This document shows positions 35,384-48,239 of a stretch of 64,000 nt of DNA, piece after piece (within the stretch, counting starts at the first letter, position 1; every line of letters starts with the position of its first letter). A program made the position numbers and the translations under genes. The stretch is from Neurospora intermedia (taxonomy: Eukaryota > Ascomycota > Sordariomycetes > Sordariales > Sordariaceae), in the NCBI GenBank assembly GCA_037102815.1, contig BTPP01000008.1, positions 1,302,001 to 1,366,000 of the forward strand, given 5' to 3'. Below the pieces are notes generated by a model. That model was not told the DNA's origin. It made no database searches and saw nothing but the letters and a program-made list of their open reading frames with translations.

Positions 35384-37457
35384 ATGCTCCTTCGAACAAA
35401 AGCCCTAATACGCTCCGGCGGGAGTATCGCCAAGTATGCTGCGGCTAACCCATCATGCTTCATTCTCCAGCGAAGAGGACTCAGGCGCGAATTCGGACCA
35501 AAGTACACGGCCAAGATCAATGAGGCCGAGGAAAATTGGCAGGCGAGGGCAGAGGCCATCAAGAAGGGCAAGAAGCAGAATACATGGGACTTGTTTGAGG
35601 AGAGAGGCTATGTCAAGGATACAGCTGGGTAAGTTTAAACAACTGGCCCTTCGATACGCACAGGAACATGACTAACACGATTCTTCTGCCAGCACCAAAG
35701 AGCACATCGCCGAGCTTATGAGGACGAGACGGATTGGCGCATATGTCGGCATCGATCCTACCGCGCCATCACTACACGTCGGCCATCTACTCCCCCTGAT
35801 GCCGCTCTTCTGGATGTACTTGGAAGGATACAAGGCATTCACCCTCATTGGCGGCTCGACGGCAAAGATTGGAGACCCGACAGGCAGGCTAAAAAGCAGA
35901 GATCATTTGAGCAGCAGCGATGCGACAATGAACATGACCAAGATTCACTACCAACTCAAAAAGCTGTGGGAGAACGTGGACACTCAGATGCGAGCGCGTG
36001 GTTACGAAGCCGATTGGGCGCGGAAGCGAGGCATCGTCAATAACAACCATTGGTGGAATAAGCAGCCCATGCTCGAGGTTCTGAGGAGGGTAGGTCATGC
36101 CTTGCGCATAGGCCCCATGCTGTCGCGCGATACCGTCAAGAACAAGATGACCCAGGGAGACGGCGTGTCTTTTGCCGAGTTCAGCTATCCCATCATGCAG
36201 GGCTGGGATTGGTTCGAGTTGTTCTACCAGCAGGGAGTTCAGATGCAGATTGGAGGTTCTGATCAGTACGGTAACATCATATCTGGTCTCGAAGTCGTCA
36301 AGGCCGCCCGAGAATCCGAGCCCGACCCGCAGGAGCGCAAATACGTTACGCCCAAGACTGCCCTTGACGAATGCGTCGGCTTCACCGTACCTCTCTTGAC
36401 CGATTCGTCCGGTGCCAAGTTTGGTAAGAGTGCGGGTAACGCCATCTGGCTTGACCCCTATCAGACCTCCGTCTTCGATTTCTACGGTTACTTTGTCCGC
36501 CGATCCGACCAAGAGGTTGAGAATCTCCTCAAGCTCTTCACTTTTATGCCCATCAGCGAAATTACCAAGACTATGGAGGAGCACGCCAAAGATCCTAGCA
36601 AGCGTGTCGCGCAACATACCCTTGCGCGTGAGGTTGTGACGCTGGTGCACGGTAAACAGGAGGCCAGCGCCGCCGAGGACCAGCATCGCATGATGTATAC
36701 CGGCCAGATGACCATTCCCCAAGTCCCTCGTGCCAAGGACGCAGCCACCGGTGGCGATCAGTACAAGACGATTTCAGACCAGCCTGTCACCCTCAACAAC
36801 GCGCCCCGTATCGACATGATTCTCCCCGAGTCGCTCATCATGGGCAAGTCTATCGGCCGCATCCTCTACGCCGCCGGTCTCGCCAGCAGCACCACCGAGG
36901 GCCACAAGCTCGCGGCTGCCCAGGGCTGCTACGTCGGCGGAGCGCACAGAGCCGGCGGCGAAAACGTCACCATGAACCCGGACCTCATCTCTTTTATGCC
37001 CGTCAAGCTGTGGTTCCCCGGCGAGACCCAGCGCTACCTGATTAACGGCAACCTGCTAATCCTCCGCAAGGGCAAGCACAACGTGCGTGTAATCAAGATG
37101 GTCAGCGACGTCGAGTATGCTGCTTCGGGCCAGACGTACCCCGGACAGAGCTTTACCGGCGCTGTCAGGAAACTGAATGAGATTATGAAGAACCTCAAAG
37201 AGAAGAAGTTAACCCCTGAAGAGGCTAAGAATGCCGTGAACGAGCTGCAAAAGAGTTCGCAGGAGAAGCAGCAGGGCCAGCAGATCATCTTCCCTGAGGA
37301 AAAGAGCAGGCAAAAGAAGGAATTGGAGACCAAGCTTAAGCAGGAAATGATTGCATCAGTAAAGACGATTGATAGCATGATGGATGGGAAACCCTCTGCG
37401 CGGGGAGATGGGGCGAACAAGCAGACTCAAGATGACAAGGATCCGTATAAGTGGTAG
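35384..37457 (+). CDS. cyt-18: Mitochondrial tyrosyl-tRNA synthetase / group I intron splicing factor CYT-18
   Basis: Exons 35384-35628 and 35693-37457 encode 669 aa, the length of Neurospora CYT-18. The first about 30 residues are a mitochondrial presequence ([19 protein letters not shown]). A charged N-terminal extension follows ([22 protein letters not shown]), which corresponds to the H0 region that in CYT-18 helps bind group I introns. The class I catalytic fold has the HIGH motif as HVGH (110-113), the tyrosine-site block [24 protein letters not shown], and the KMSKS motif as KFGKS (324-328). The C-terminal third is the S4-like tRNA-binding domain. CYT-18 charges mitochondrial tRNA-Tyr and stabilises group I intron RNA for splicing. 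The insertions needed for splicing appear present, so I infer the dual role. Confidence 0.96.
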
Positions 37458-38123
37458 AGAATGTGTTGTAAGATTCTATTCGCATGGTAGGGTGGCTCAG
37501 AAAAAAGGTATAAAGGTTGAATTGGTTGGACAAAAGCGTTACTCCCCGTACATATCTTGTAAGATAGAAGCATGAAAATACCCAATTTTTGAACATCATG
37601 ATCAAGGCCGTAGAGCTCCGCAATACAGAAGGCACAAACGACAATATGGTATTTCCAGAATGATGTTTGTCAAGCAAAGATTCTGAAATATACGGATAGT
37701 TAGCTTTCATTCCTGAGTCCTCCGATGCTGAAGTCGAAAAGGGGTTATGGTTCTCTGTTTTTGTGGGCGGGGTCAGGGTTATCTGTGAGGTACACACTAG
37801 TAGCCATTGACCTCGTAGCACCAAGGCACCTTTCCCAAGTCAAATCACAATACGTGACAACTTCTGGCAAAACGACCACGGCGACGACTGCTATGCTTTC
37901 GTCATCTTTGGTTTGCAAAGTGTCTGATCATTGTTCTCAATAGCACATTCATTCTACTTCGGATTCGGATGAGATCTATATGCTAGACTTACTCGGTAGA
38001 ACCAACCGATAGAAATGAGCGCCGGCAACGGATGAGATCATAATACACGTCTCGGCGTCAAATCCAAAGTCGCTTTTTCCGACATCAAGAAGACCCTGGG
38101 TTTCGACAACAATTATCTCAATC
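37458..38123. other. Intergenic between CYT-18 and NPR2 (same strand)
   Basis: Holds the CYT-18 3' flank and the NPR2 promoter. No coding or RNA feature is supported. Confidence 0.5.
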
Positions 38124-40209
38124 ATGATTCAAGCAATATTCTATGCCAGGTTCTTTCCAAAAGAGGGTATATATAGCCTGCCTTGCCCGTCACTCATCAA
38201 AGTCATTTTTGCCCACCCATCTGTTTATTGGGTCTGGCCAAGACAGCCCAAACACGAAGTGTAGTGAATCTCAAGCTAACCAGTGGCATTTTTCCTTAAC
38301 TTAGGAACCAAAATCGTCGCACAAAGTCCACCGGGCTCAATCGTGCCAGTTCCACTTCCAGAAGGCACCAATGGTCCCCTCAACAGGAAACCATGTCTCT
38401 TCGACTTCAGCGTGCTCCAGGAGTACATCATCCCGCGCAAGGCCTTCTGCAACCGCTTCATCACCGTCAATGACCCGGACGGCAAGTACGTCATCCTGGG
38501 ATACCCCGTCTCCATTCCGGACCCGCGGTACGACCGGAACGAGTTCATTTTCAACTTCGGGCTCGTCATCAGTTGCGATGTGGTGGACCAGATCCCCTAT
38601 GAACGCGTCGTAAGGAGGCTGGCGGCCACCTTTGCCGAGATGGAGAAGCAGGACGGCTACCTGAGTCAGGACGCGGCCACGAGGGGGGGAGCGGTCGCGG
38701 TTCATGGATATGGCAATGGCGGCGGCCGTTGGGTGGACGGGGACGGGAATGAGATGGTGAGTATGCGGCGGCCGATAGAATCGTTGCTGGAGATTGTGAA
38801 GGAGGATTTGAATAACTATGGAGAGTGCATGATTCCCATTGGTATATCTCCCTACCTACTCACCCCCTTTCATCACCCCAGTTACAAACAATGCTGACCG
38901 TTTCATCAAAACAGACGACGCTAACACAATCAACATGAAACTCTTTCCTCACCACGTCAACCCCCCTGAAGTCAAAGGCTGGCACGTCCCCGTCGCCAAG
39001 ATGAAGTTCGCCGACGTCGTCGACCCAACCTGGGATTTAACCCTGCAGCGCGTCGTCGCCCATATCGATGGCGTTTCCGACGTGCGCCGCATTGCTCTGG
39101 CCTCCGGCGTCTCCCTCGAGCTGACCCAGCTCGCCCTCCGCCACCTGCTCTACTACGACACCATCCTGCTCCTCGACATGTTCTTGTTCGGCGCGTGCTA
39201 CGCCCCTCGCCCAGGGATCCACGACTTCATCGCCAACGTAGGCGGCATGGTCGACGAATGTGCCAACTACGTCTGCGTCGGACCCATCGATCCGTCTCCC
39301 AGCAGCAGCAACAACACCGGCACCGGCGCCGGTCCTTCTTCTTCTTCTTCCTCCTCCGACAACTACCACCGTCTCCGTTCTGTTTCAGGAAGCACCACTT
39401 TCCACAACCACAATCCCTCCAACCTCTCCACCTCTGCCAGCACACGCCACAGCCACCTCTCCCCCTTTGGCCTTGGCCCAGGAGGTGGTTCCGACCGCGA
39501 TCCCAGCCCTTATGCCCAACACCACCTCTCCCCCGTCCACGAACGAAAGCCCTCCACCTCCCCCCGCAACCCCTCCTCCAACATGCACACCTCCTCCTCC
39601 CCACCGTCTAACAAACCCCCACCACCCAACGGATACCGCATATCCAACTACATGCTGATCCGCCTAATGACCACCTTCTGCGTCGGCAAGACCGTGGCCG
39701 AATGGCTCAAGGGCCATATGGACTCCGGTTTCGACGTCCTACGATACGTTGACGTTCGCCGCCTAGTTCAATTTGGCGTCATCAAGGGGTGTTTGTACAG
39801 GGTGCACAAGTATGTTATCTCCAAACAGTATCTGGCTGCGCTAGCTACGGGGTTGGCTAGGCCTGTTTCGCCATCCGATAGCGGAACTGGCACAGGAAAA
39901 GGGAAAAGTGGGAGGGGCTATGGCGAAGGGGAAATGGGGAGGGAACATAAAGTGGCGGTGCCGGGCGGACATTATGATACCTACCGTGAACCCGGGAGTC
40001 ATGGGGGTCCGGGGGGAAAGGGGTCGAACAACAACAAGAAGATGGCGATGATGATGAAGGCTAGTGGGGATCCGTTGCAAAAGTATATGGATGGACGACA
40101 TTGTTTTGATCAGATCATGACGGAGAGGAACATGACGGACGCGGAGATTATGGATAAATTGAGGAACTTTCCGGTGCCGGCTGGGGATTTGACGGTGCTT
40201 TATCGGTAG
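38124..40209 (+). CDS. npr2: Nitrogen permease regulator NPR2 (NPRL2; GATOR1/SEACIT)
   Basis: Exons 38124-38166, 38305-38841 and 38915-40209 encode 624 aa. The 43-nt first exon supplies the family start MIQAIFYARFFPKEG, joined in frame to TKIVAQSPPGSIVPVP. Conserved blocks include the longin-like N-lobe (CLFDFSVLQEYIIPRKAFCNR, then DGKYVILGYPV), NEFIFNFGLV, and the C-terminal winged-helix part (YMLIRLMTTFCVGKTV, then VRRLVQFGVIKGCLYRVHKY). The lobes are separated by Ser/Pro/Asn-rich low-complexity insertions, so the protein is longer than yeast-type cores. With Npr3 and Iml1 it forms the GTPase-activating complex that turns TORC1 down when amino acids or nitrogen run short, acting at the vacuole. 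The C-terminal FDQIMTERNMTDAEIMDKL block is conserved in the family. Confidence 0.94.
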
Positions 40210-40661
40210 AGGGAATGATAGCATGGAAACAAGAGTTTATCAGTGGTGTTGATAGTTAGCCTGGCTACTGTATGCGAAATCGTCTTCTTAAATGAAAAAG
40301 AACCATGTTAATTCAAGGAAGAAGAGACATGTTTAATTAAGATCGCTAAACGGTAAACATGTAAACCTCCCTACGTGAGGACACCCGCTGAAGGGGTGTT
40401 GTTTCGAGCCTTGTCACTGTGCTGGACTGTCTATCTTCCTCCTCCGCAACCATTATTGCTAGATACTTGATTGAAATTTATCTAGCACGGCCCAGCAATA
40501 ACCTCGCCAGGAGATAACACCGCACTTCCTGGACATCCTTCAATCCTCTTTCTCCTCGATATGCTGTTGTTCATTGCGAATACCGCCGTATCCTTGACGA
40601 ACAGCAGATGACTGTCAATCTCCGGTCCACATCTCTGCACGGTCTAGTAAAGAGATTTTAG
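40210..40661. other. Convergent 3' gap between NPR2 and DSK2
   Basis: 452 bp containing both 3' UTRs. It includes the AT-rich string gtttaattaagatcgctaaacggtaaac near 40333, which could carry processing signals. There is no gene. Confidence 0.5.
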
Positions 40662-42019
40662 TTAAGAACCGCCCAGAAGATGTTCGATAGCACCCTGTAC
40701 GCTACCACCGCTGCGGCGTAGTGCAGCAACGTTCCGATCAAAATCGAAGAAGCCCATATCGTTGAGTTGACGCAGCTGCTCGGCATACCTCTCCTCTGGC
40801 GGCCTGTTGTCGGGAGGAGCAACGGGATTTCCGCCAAAACCACCCAAACCACCGCCACCAAATGCCTGCATCATCTGCTGCAAGGCCTCAGGCGAGATAG
40901 GGGGCAAACCAAAAGGGTTCGCGGCACCAGCCTGACCAGGCTGACCAGCACCTCCAAGCGCTCCGAACAAAGATGCCAACGGATCTGCTTGCTGCCCAGA
41001 CCCCGAAGTAGCGCCAGTAGCCGGAGCAGATGCGGCATCCCCGCTCCTGGCACTCTCGGTCGAAGCTCCGGTAGACGCAGGCGAAGCCCCCGCGGGGTTT
41101 CCAAAGAGCGCGGCAAAGGGATTACCTGCTGGGGGAGCGCCTGCCGGAGGAACACCAAACGGAAGAAACATGGCGAACGGGTTCTGCGCATCGGCATTCG
41201 CGTTGTTATTACCGGCACCGGTCGTCGCGTTCGGAGTGTTGTCCGTTACCCCGGGCGCTGGAAAGGCGTTGGCGCCTCCGCCCATCATCCTACGCATGCG
41301 TGCCGCCATGCGAAGTGCCTCCGGGTTCGTCATCATGTTGCGCATCATCGGAGAGTTGAGAAGCTCGCGAGCGCGATCAGCGGGCATGTTGGCCAACATC
41401 GGGTTGGAGGCAATCATCTGGTCAATGACGGCGGGGTTGTTGAACGCCTCATTCATGACCTGGGCCATCGCTGGGTTCGAGAGCATGTTCGCGATTTCAT
41501 CCTCGCTAGGAGGCGCGCCCATCTGTAAAACATTAGTAAACATGTATGCAAATGGTCAAGGAGGCCGAGAAAGGGGTGGCGTACACCTCCGTCCGGCCCA
41601 AACAGGTCTCGGCTTGGTAGCGGCACCTGACCGGCAAAGCGAGCGCCCGTGAGGCCAGCTAAAAGGTTATTCGAGGGAGTACCGGCAGCCATGTTCTGAG
41701 GTATCGCGGGCTGAGCGGGTGTCGAGGTTGAGCCACTGCTGGCTGTCGCGGCGCTGGCTGGACGCTTAACCATGTGCACTGTGTTCATATGCTTGATCTT
41801 GTAGAAACTAAGAACTTCATCGTCCTTCATGACCTTTCCGGAGTAGATGAGGCGTTGCTGCTCCGGCGAGATGTTCTCGTATTCCTCCCCCGCTAAGAGG
41901 GTCTTAAGCTGAAGGACGGTCGCAGACTCGGCAATGGTGACTGTGTGGTTCTTGTCGCCTGAACATTTTACTTTGAAGGTGATCTGGCCATCGCCGCCAG
42001 TATTTGAAGCCTCAGCCAT
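40662..42019 (-). CDS. dsk2: Ubiquilin Dsk2 (UBL-STI1-UBA shuttle protein)
   Basis: Two minus-strand exons, 41585-42019 and 40662-41522, encode 431 aa. The 62-nt intron (GTACGC...TTACAG, branch ttactaat) joins LFGPDGG to MGAPPSEDE in phase 0; an alternative GTGTAC donor two bases earlier would break the frame. Residues about 12-85 are a ubiquitin-like domain (EQQRLIYSGKVMKDDEVLSF). An STI1-type region follows (DEIANMLSNPAMAQVMNEAF, then MMRNMMTNPEALR), then a long Pro/Ala/Gly/Asn-rich linker, and finally a UBA domain (YAEQLRQLNDMGFFDFDRN, ending EHLLGGS). Such proteins carry ubiquitylated clients to the proteasome and chaperone hydrophobic segments in cytosol and nucleus. Domain order and length are typical for fungi. 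Confidence 0.96.
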
Positions 42020-45000
42020 GATTTCTGTCGGCTTTACGATTCGGCAATGAAACGGTTAATGGTGGTCGTGGATGATGACGTTGGTCTCAGGGGAGCTCCG
42101 ATCGCCCCTCGTTCGAGTTCAGCACTTCGTGATGGGACTATGTGAAAGCCTGCTGCAAAGGCGCTTGTATGGAATTACGATAGCTTCGTGTGCTGGTAAG
42201 AGACCAGGAATGATGATGCGACGAAAAAGTGTTGTGTTGGAAACCAAAGTAATTCAGTTCAAGTTGTTGTAATGTTGGAAGGTCACAGGCGGAGGCCGAT
42301 AAGCGCTGCCGCTAACAGTGGCAAGTGGGTGGCATGGCATTCAGACGGAGCCCATCCACGGCAGGCACCAGACCCCACTATGAGCAATCATTAAGTTCAG
42401 AAATGGGTTGTTCACCGAGGTTCTTGCCTTTTCAGGCTTCACTTCTGTCGTCCAACACGACTGCACCCCTAACCCTACCAAGTGTATGTTACAGTACCTT
42501 AGTACTTCAGCTTTCCCTCCAGGGCCACGACGTAACGAACGCCAGTCACTAGAGGTAGGCGTAAGTAGGTATACATACACTACATGGAACCGATGGATGA
42601 TACGACGATGCCTAATTGCAACTTCTGCGTGCCATACAGCGATGGTGAGCCACCATCTTGTCACCTACTTCCAGTCAGCTGCGACACCTTGATACTCTCC
42701 TGCTCTCACGCCCATCCGCTTCTTTGAGGTTCTATCGGGCTCTCGGCATCCACATGACCTGACACCTGACCGTTTTCCCTCCCCTTATCAGCTTGTCCAG
42801 TAGCTTTGTTATCGCATGTGTGTGATGACAGGGTAAGTACTATCGATTAGCTTGCTGCTTCGGGCCAAATCGATGTACCTTCTAAACTAATCGACGAGGG
42901 CGAATCGTCTCTTTCCCTTGACAAACCTAAACCTTTTGTCTGGTTTCGAACAAACTTTCTTCAGATGGCAGACACTTCATCGCTTCTGCCTACACTTTTG
43001 TTCTGGTGGATGAAAGAAGCTCAACGCATCAAACCTCCTACTTTGATGCGCAATCAGCATTCTTAAAGGTTCAGTGACCCTCAGCCGAGAGCCGATTTGG
43101 CGAGAATAATCTTTCGTTAAGGTCTTCCGTCAAGCTTGTCAACAAAATCGTATTCGCAAACTACTCACGTTTTCGGTTGATCAGTAGCGTTTTTTATCAT
43201 GGCGGCATGATATGGGCTGTCGCGTCAACCTCAGCGAACTAGTTGGTAAAACATATGGACTATACCAGACAGGTATGTACAGCTCAAAGTGCATGGTCCG
43301 TGGACCATGCCAGGATACTCCAGGTAAGTGTATCAAGGATATCGAGCACCTGCTCCTTCACCGCCTTGGTGTACATCAAGACACATCTCTAACCGTACTT
43401 TAGAGCCTTCTTGCGGCGGGCCAAGCAAGGATACGACGTGCTTAAGCGACCATTGTCTTCCACGGACCTTTGAGATCATAGAACTATTACACTATGATAG
43501 GCTGTCCGTCGATGCGAGATGTCGATGCACTAGCAGCGAGCGCCACCACGTTGATGAGGATTCTTCTTCGTTCGTCCGTCTGAAGTGGAGTTGGCGTGGG
43601 CGAGGGCATGGACTGAGGAGGAAATCAGCGCTTCCCCAAGAGATGGCCCGTTAAGATAGAGCTGCTACGCGTGCGACGCCGGTCATGTGGGTTGTTGTAT
43701 ACGGGATTCAGCGGACAGGCGCTGCCTGAATCGATCTCGTGAAATGCAGCCTTCCGGTTCTGGATTTCGAAGAGATCCAATCCCGGGCTTCCTTGGGGAA
43801 AGGCTGTGCTGTCACGTTGGACCGAAACTTATCGACAGACGACACCAGAATTCCAAGGATCTCATGGAATCTTCCTTGCTCGTTAGCAATGTCTCAAACT
43901 GCAGTCTTTCATGGAAGGTCCCGCCCGCTGCATGTCTTTCAGCTACAGATGGCCTTTTCCCCATGCCGGCAAGCCACATGAGAAATTGGACGCAATAGGG
44001 GTCATCATATGGACGTACGAGGCACTTCTCGAGGACTCCTGCTCTTGAACTTCTATGATAACCACTCGCGGTTTCGGGCAGGGCGCATCGGAGAAATACC
44101 GACCAGCTGAGAAGAGCGTCCATGGCACGACTGGCGGTTGTGCAACTGGAGGTGCAGCATCAAGTACCAAGAGGTCGCGTGCAACTTTCTGTCTCTGAAC
44201 AAGGGGGTTTCCAGCTATGTTGCTGCACTGACTGAAGGAACACATGACAGCTCTCCACGGTTGAAGCTAGACAGCCGACAGCAAGCCATTTTAGGCTGGT
44301 TTCTGAACGCCGGCGGGTGTGCTTAGATTTGTTGAGTTGACTGCATGATGCGTCCTCTAGTGACCCAAGAAGTGCCAAGCGGATGGGATCAAGCAATGCT
44401 GTCCGTATCCAATACTTGCAATGAATTGGACACCTGCATCAACAGCAGCCTTGTGTAAGTGACTCGGGTTTTAGGAGCGGCGTGGAACACGTCACAACAT
44501 GGCGAGGACATCGATTTCGTGGGGGCACACAAAGAAAGAGATCGGGGGTTAAGGCGTTGAGACCAAGAGTGTCGGACACGCAGTGAGGCTTTGTGTTTGC
44601 CGTGTCGAGGTAGGTTGAGGGTGTGAGGTTGAGGTTCCTGCTACCTGCATTCATGATGCCCTGCTCCTTGACGTGGTATAAAATCGCAGGCACAGAAGCC
44701 AATTGGAGCTGGCCAGTGGCAGGGTTGGGTACAGGTACGCTATCAGCTGTACCCTAACAAAATCCTCACTGACGACAGGGGCATTTACCTCTACTGCTAA
44801 ATTATGGAAGGGTCTCTCAGGAACTGCCATGTGGAAGACACTGCTTGGGCCGTGTGTTTAAGGACATTGCATCATTCCGATCCTAATCGGGCTTCCTCGT
44901 CATCGTTCAACCGGCGCCAAAATACTAATACTTTCTCGAAAGAGCCATGCCATCAATCTCGAGCAGATACCCCTACTTCAGCTTAGCCTCTGTTGGGTGT

Positions 45001-46814
45001 CTCATCTCATAAGATCCGTTGTCGAGACATTGCACAACGGCCAGGAACGTGGCAACGAGACATGAGGAGAGGTACCAGTAGCAGTAAAGGTAAACAACAA
45101 GACGGATGGAATATACTTAAGGTTAAGTACCTCTACTTACACTGGGTGCATTTGACAAACTCACCCCCCCTAACCCTGGTCGTGACCTTTGTGCTGTTCA
45201 CTCCTTCCAGCGCGAGGAATTGAACGGATGCCACGATCGCAAATCATGTCATCGCGCCTGCCCTTTCAAGGCTATAACCAAGCCACCATGAAAAGTCGCT
45301 TTCCATTTTCAATTCTCTGTCTTGGGGCAGGGAGATTGGCCTGAGTGCCAAACCCGCTTCCCCGCCCAAATGGGCCTCAAAGTCGGGCTTCACTAACTTC
45401 AACCTTGCACCCAACTCTCACTCGACGGCTTCCACTAGGTTCGCTTCCTTCAGAATAGATCAAGCTTTCAACTTCCCCACGATGGCCGTGGAGCACAATC
45501 TTCCCAACCGCATGATCCCAGCTAATAGATCGACAATCGACGGCCAGGTTTGGAATAGTCGCAGGCTGATGCCGTAAAAACTTCCGAAAACCCCTTCTGT
45601 GTACCAGATAACCAGTGACTAGCACCCTCGGACGTCCAACCGGCCACCTCGTTTCTTCGGAATCTTTGTCCACACACGCCTCACACACGACAAGTGCGAG
45701 CCAGCCGGGTGCCACAGCTCATGGACCCTCGAGTTTCCGAGATCATGGGAGGGCCCCGCAGGTCTATCCAGGAAATTTGCTTTTCCCGCTGGCGAGTGCT
45801 ACATCTGGGGGTGGGTTCTCCGGAGAACAGGCCGAAGTTGATCATATCCACACGCGAGGATGACCATGACACAGAGGGTAGTTACCATATGCCCCTGCGA
45901 AGCACAATCCAGGTTTAGAATTTGTTGGGCGAAAATCACCAAAAATCATCACCCGCGAGCTCAAATCTTCAACTTGCAAAGACGTGGACTTATGTAAAGC
46001 CCTTCAGAACTGACTCAAGTTGCAGATTAGTTTTGCAAACTGAAGCCCAATGGCCGAGTCAAGGTAAGCTCTCCCAATGGCACAGGTCAAGGATCTGTCG
46101 ACAATGAAAATGGCATAAATTTAGACGGGAAAAGTCAGCCCTAGGAAATCTTGACTACGACCCAACCACCACAAAAGATTCCGGTCACCGACTTCTACAT
46201 CTCATTGGAACCTTCAGTGTTAGCCGCCTGCATTCTCGTTACATTTTTCCCACTCTTTTTGTAAAGTGCTTCACTGGTCTTGTGGATACGCAGCGGTGCA
46301 TCTCTGGCGTGCCCATAGAGGTACCGCTTATCCTTTCCTTTCTTCGATACACCCTCGCAGACAACGTCATGTCATGCAGCAACTAGGGCTTGCGAATTCC
46401 GATCGTTGAGCCAACTCGGGTATCCGCGCTGCTCCACTGCCATGGGTAAGTTGTCTGGTTTGCTCACCGTCCCATGAACCCCAAGGTCTGGGAACCAGCT
46501 GTCCCAGCAGAAGAAGGGTACCTAGTTATATAGACGCACAACAGGGCAATCTGCCACTCTTCTTCCGTTCTTGCTGCCCGACCAGCAGCATCTCAAACAC
46601 ATCGGTCCAACAAAAATGAGCTGGCACAAGCCTCACTCATCAAGTTTCCGGTACTTTTTTTTCCCTAGTTCTTGTATTCATAAATGAGCGCCATGGTCGT
46701 GTCCGCTTCTCCATGTTCTGAGGGTTCTCCATCCGTCTCCTCCATCGTCTCCTGCCCGAACCCTCAATCACTACCTGGTCTTGATCATCACGCGTAGAAG
46801 AGTCCGCATTGACC
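42020..46814. other. 4.8-kb gene-poor block, DSK2 upstream to chitinase promoter
   Basis: No gene can be supported. Open minus-strand frames between 43.8 and 44.25 kb contain protein-like strings (for example PYDDPYCVQFLMWLAGMG), but no start, splice pattern or family could be fixed. Two telomere-like strings (cctaaccct) lie near 42.47 and 45.17 kb. A ttatata string near 46.53 kb lies about 290 bp before the chitinase-like start codon. Confidence 0.35.
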
Positions 46815-48239
46815 ATGAGCTTCCCCTCCGTTTCTCGCAAGTCGCGCATCACAAGCGCGGCCAACGTCCTCTACAACAATGCCGTATATTGGCCGAATCA
46901 CAGCGTGTACCGAGGTGACACTCCTGGTTCACTCAACTACGGATGTATCAACCGTGTTTACTATGCCTTTGCCAACATCATGGCAGACGGAGGGGTGTTT
47001 GTAAGTTTGTTCCGACGCCATCTTCCATCGTTAAGCACTTCAGCTGACTTTTTCCGATAGCTCAGCGATGAGTGGGCAGATGTCACAGCGCCTTGTGACG
47101 GTGTCCAGGGGGCTCTCGGGTCCTTGATGCATCTCAAGCAGAAATATCCCCATCTGCAAGTGGTCTTATCCATTGGGGGCGGCGCTTCCAGTGAGACATT
47201 CGCACTGGTGGCTTCCAGCGCCATCCTCCGTAACAACTTTGCACAGTCCGCTCGCGGTCTGGTGGAAGCATCCGGCCTGGATGGAATAGACAGTACGGCT
47301 CCTTCTCCTTTGCCTCATCTCGCCTCGCCCAGTATCGTAGCCAATGATCACGTACGCGTGAGAAGGCTCAGCCACTCTTGCCTCGTCACATATGTTCAAA
47401 TCCCCAATGATCTTGTTGAGATGTTTGACTGACAGCACCAGTTGTATGGGACTACCCCTGCTCCCCGCAACAAGGAAGCGATTTCGTATCTTTACTGGCC
47501 GCAGTCCGCGTCCATCTTCCCGAGGACCGTTACCTGCTCACCGCTGCTCTCCCTGGGGCCAAGTCCATCTTGCAGAACATCAATGTGCGGCAGGCAGCTG
47601 AATACTTGGACTCCATCAACTTGATGGCGTATGACTATTTTGGGGCTTGGTCACACAGAAGTGGGCATCACTCCCAGCTTTACGCAATGAATAAAGAAGA
47701 AGCATCAGGGGCGTCGAGTGTGCAGTATCTGATGGCTTCCGCTGTCCCGGGCAAGAAAATCTTGTTTGGAATCCCTCTCTTTGGCCGCAGCTTTCTTCAC
47801 GCGAGCGGCTCAGGCCACAAATTTCAGGGTGCCGGGGGCGGCGACGACGGATCCTTCGAGTATTGTCAGCTACCACGACGAGGAACGAAGGAACAAGTTG
47901 ACAAGCGGGCCGTTGCCGCCCAGTGTGTGGGCGGAGACGGTGGGTTCGTCACTTACGATAATCCGGATACAGTGAAGGCCAAGGCCACTTTTTGTAAGCA
48001 AAAGGGACTCGGTGTAAGTTGCTCCCACAGTTCCCGAACTTTTATTGGCCACTGCTCCCACGGAGTGCCATACTTCTCCCTCCAAGACACTCAGCTTGAT
48101 GAGCCGTTCTCCAGTCTAAGAGCATATGACTGATGCTTTTCTCATCCAGGGTCTTTTTTATTCGAGCGCACCATCGGATGTCAAAGACAGTAAACGGAGC
48201 TTAATTGCGGCGGGTTTCCGAACACTGCATAGCTCTTGA
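46815..48239 (+). CDS. GH18 chitinase-like protein with altered catalytic motif
   Basis: Exons 46815-47000, 47061-47292, 47442-48013 and 48150-48239 encode 359 aa. The fold is clearly glycoside hydrolase 18: INRVYYAFANI (strand 2), VVLSIGGGASSETFALVASS (the SxGG motif), and LMAYDYFGAWSHRSGHHSQL (the YDYxG substrate motif), with GKKILFGIPLFGRSF and a closing GGLFYSSAPSD block. The active-site motif, normally DGxDxDWE, reads DGIDIVWDYP (Asp136 to Pro145) across the second splice: the catalytic Glu is Asp143 and the middle Asp is Val141. A nearby alternative acceptor (47434) would insert residues but not restore either. No signal peptide is visible at MSFPSVSRKSRIT. By these changes I infer weak or no hydrolysis, perhaps chitin binding or a degenerating gene. 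The frame is otherwise intact. Confidence 0.88.
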
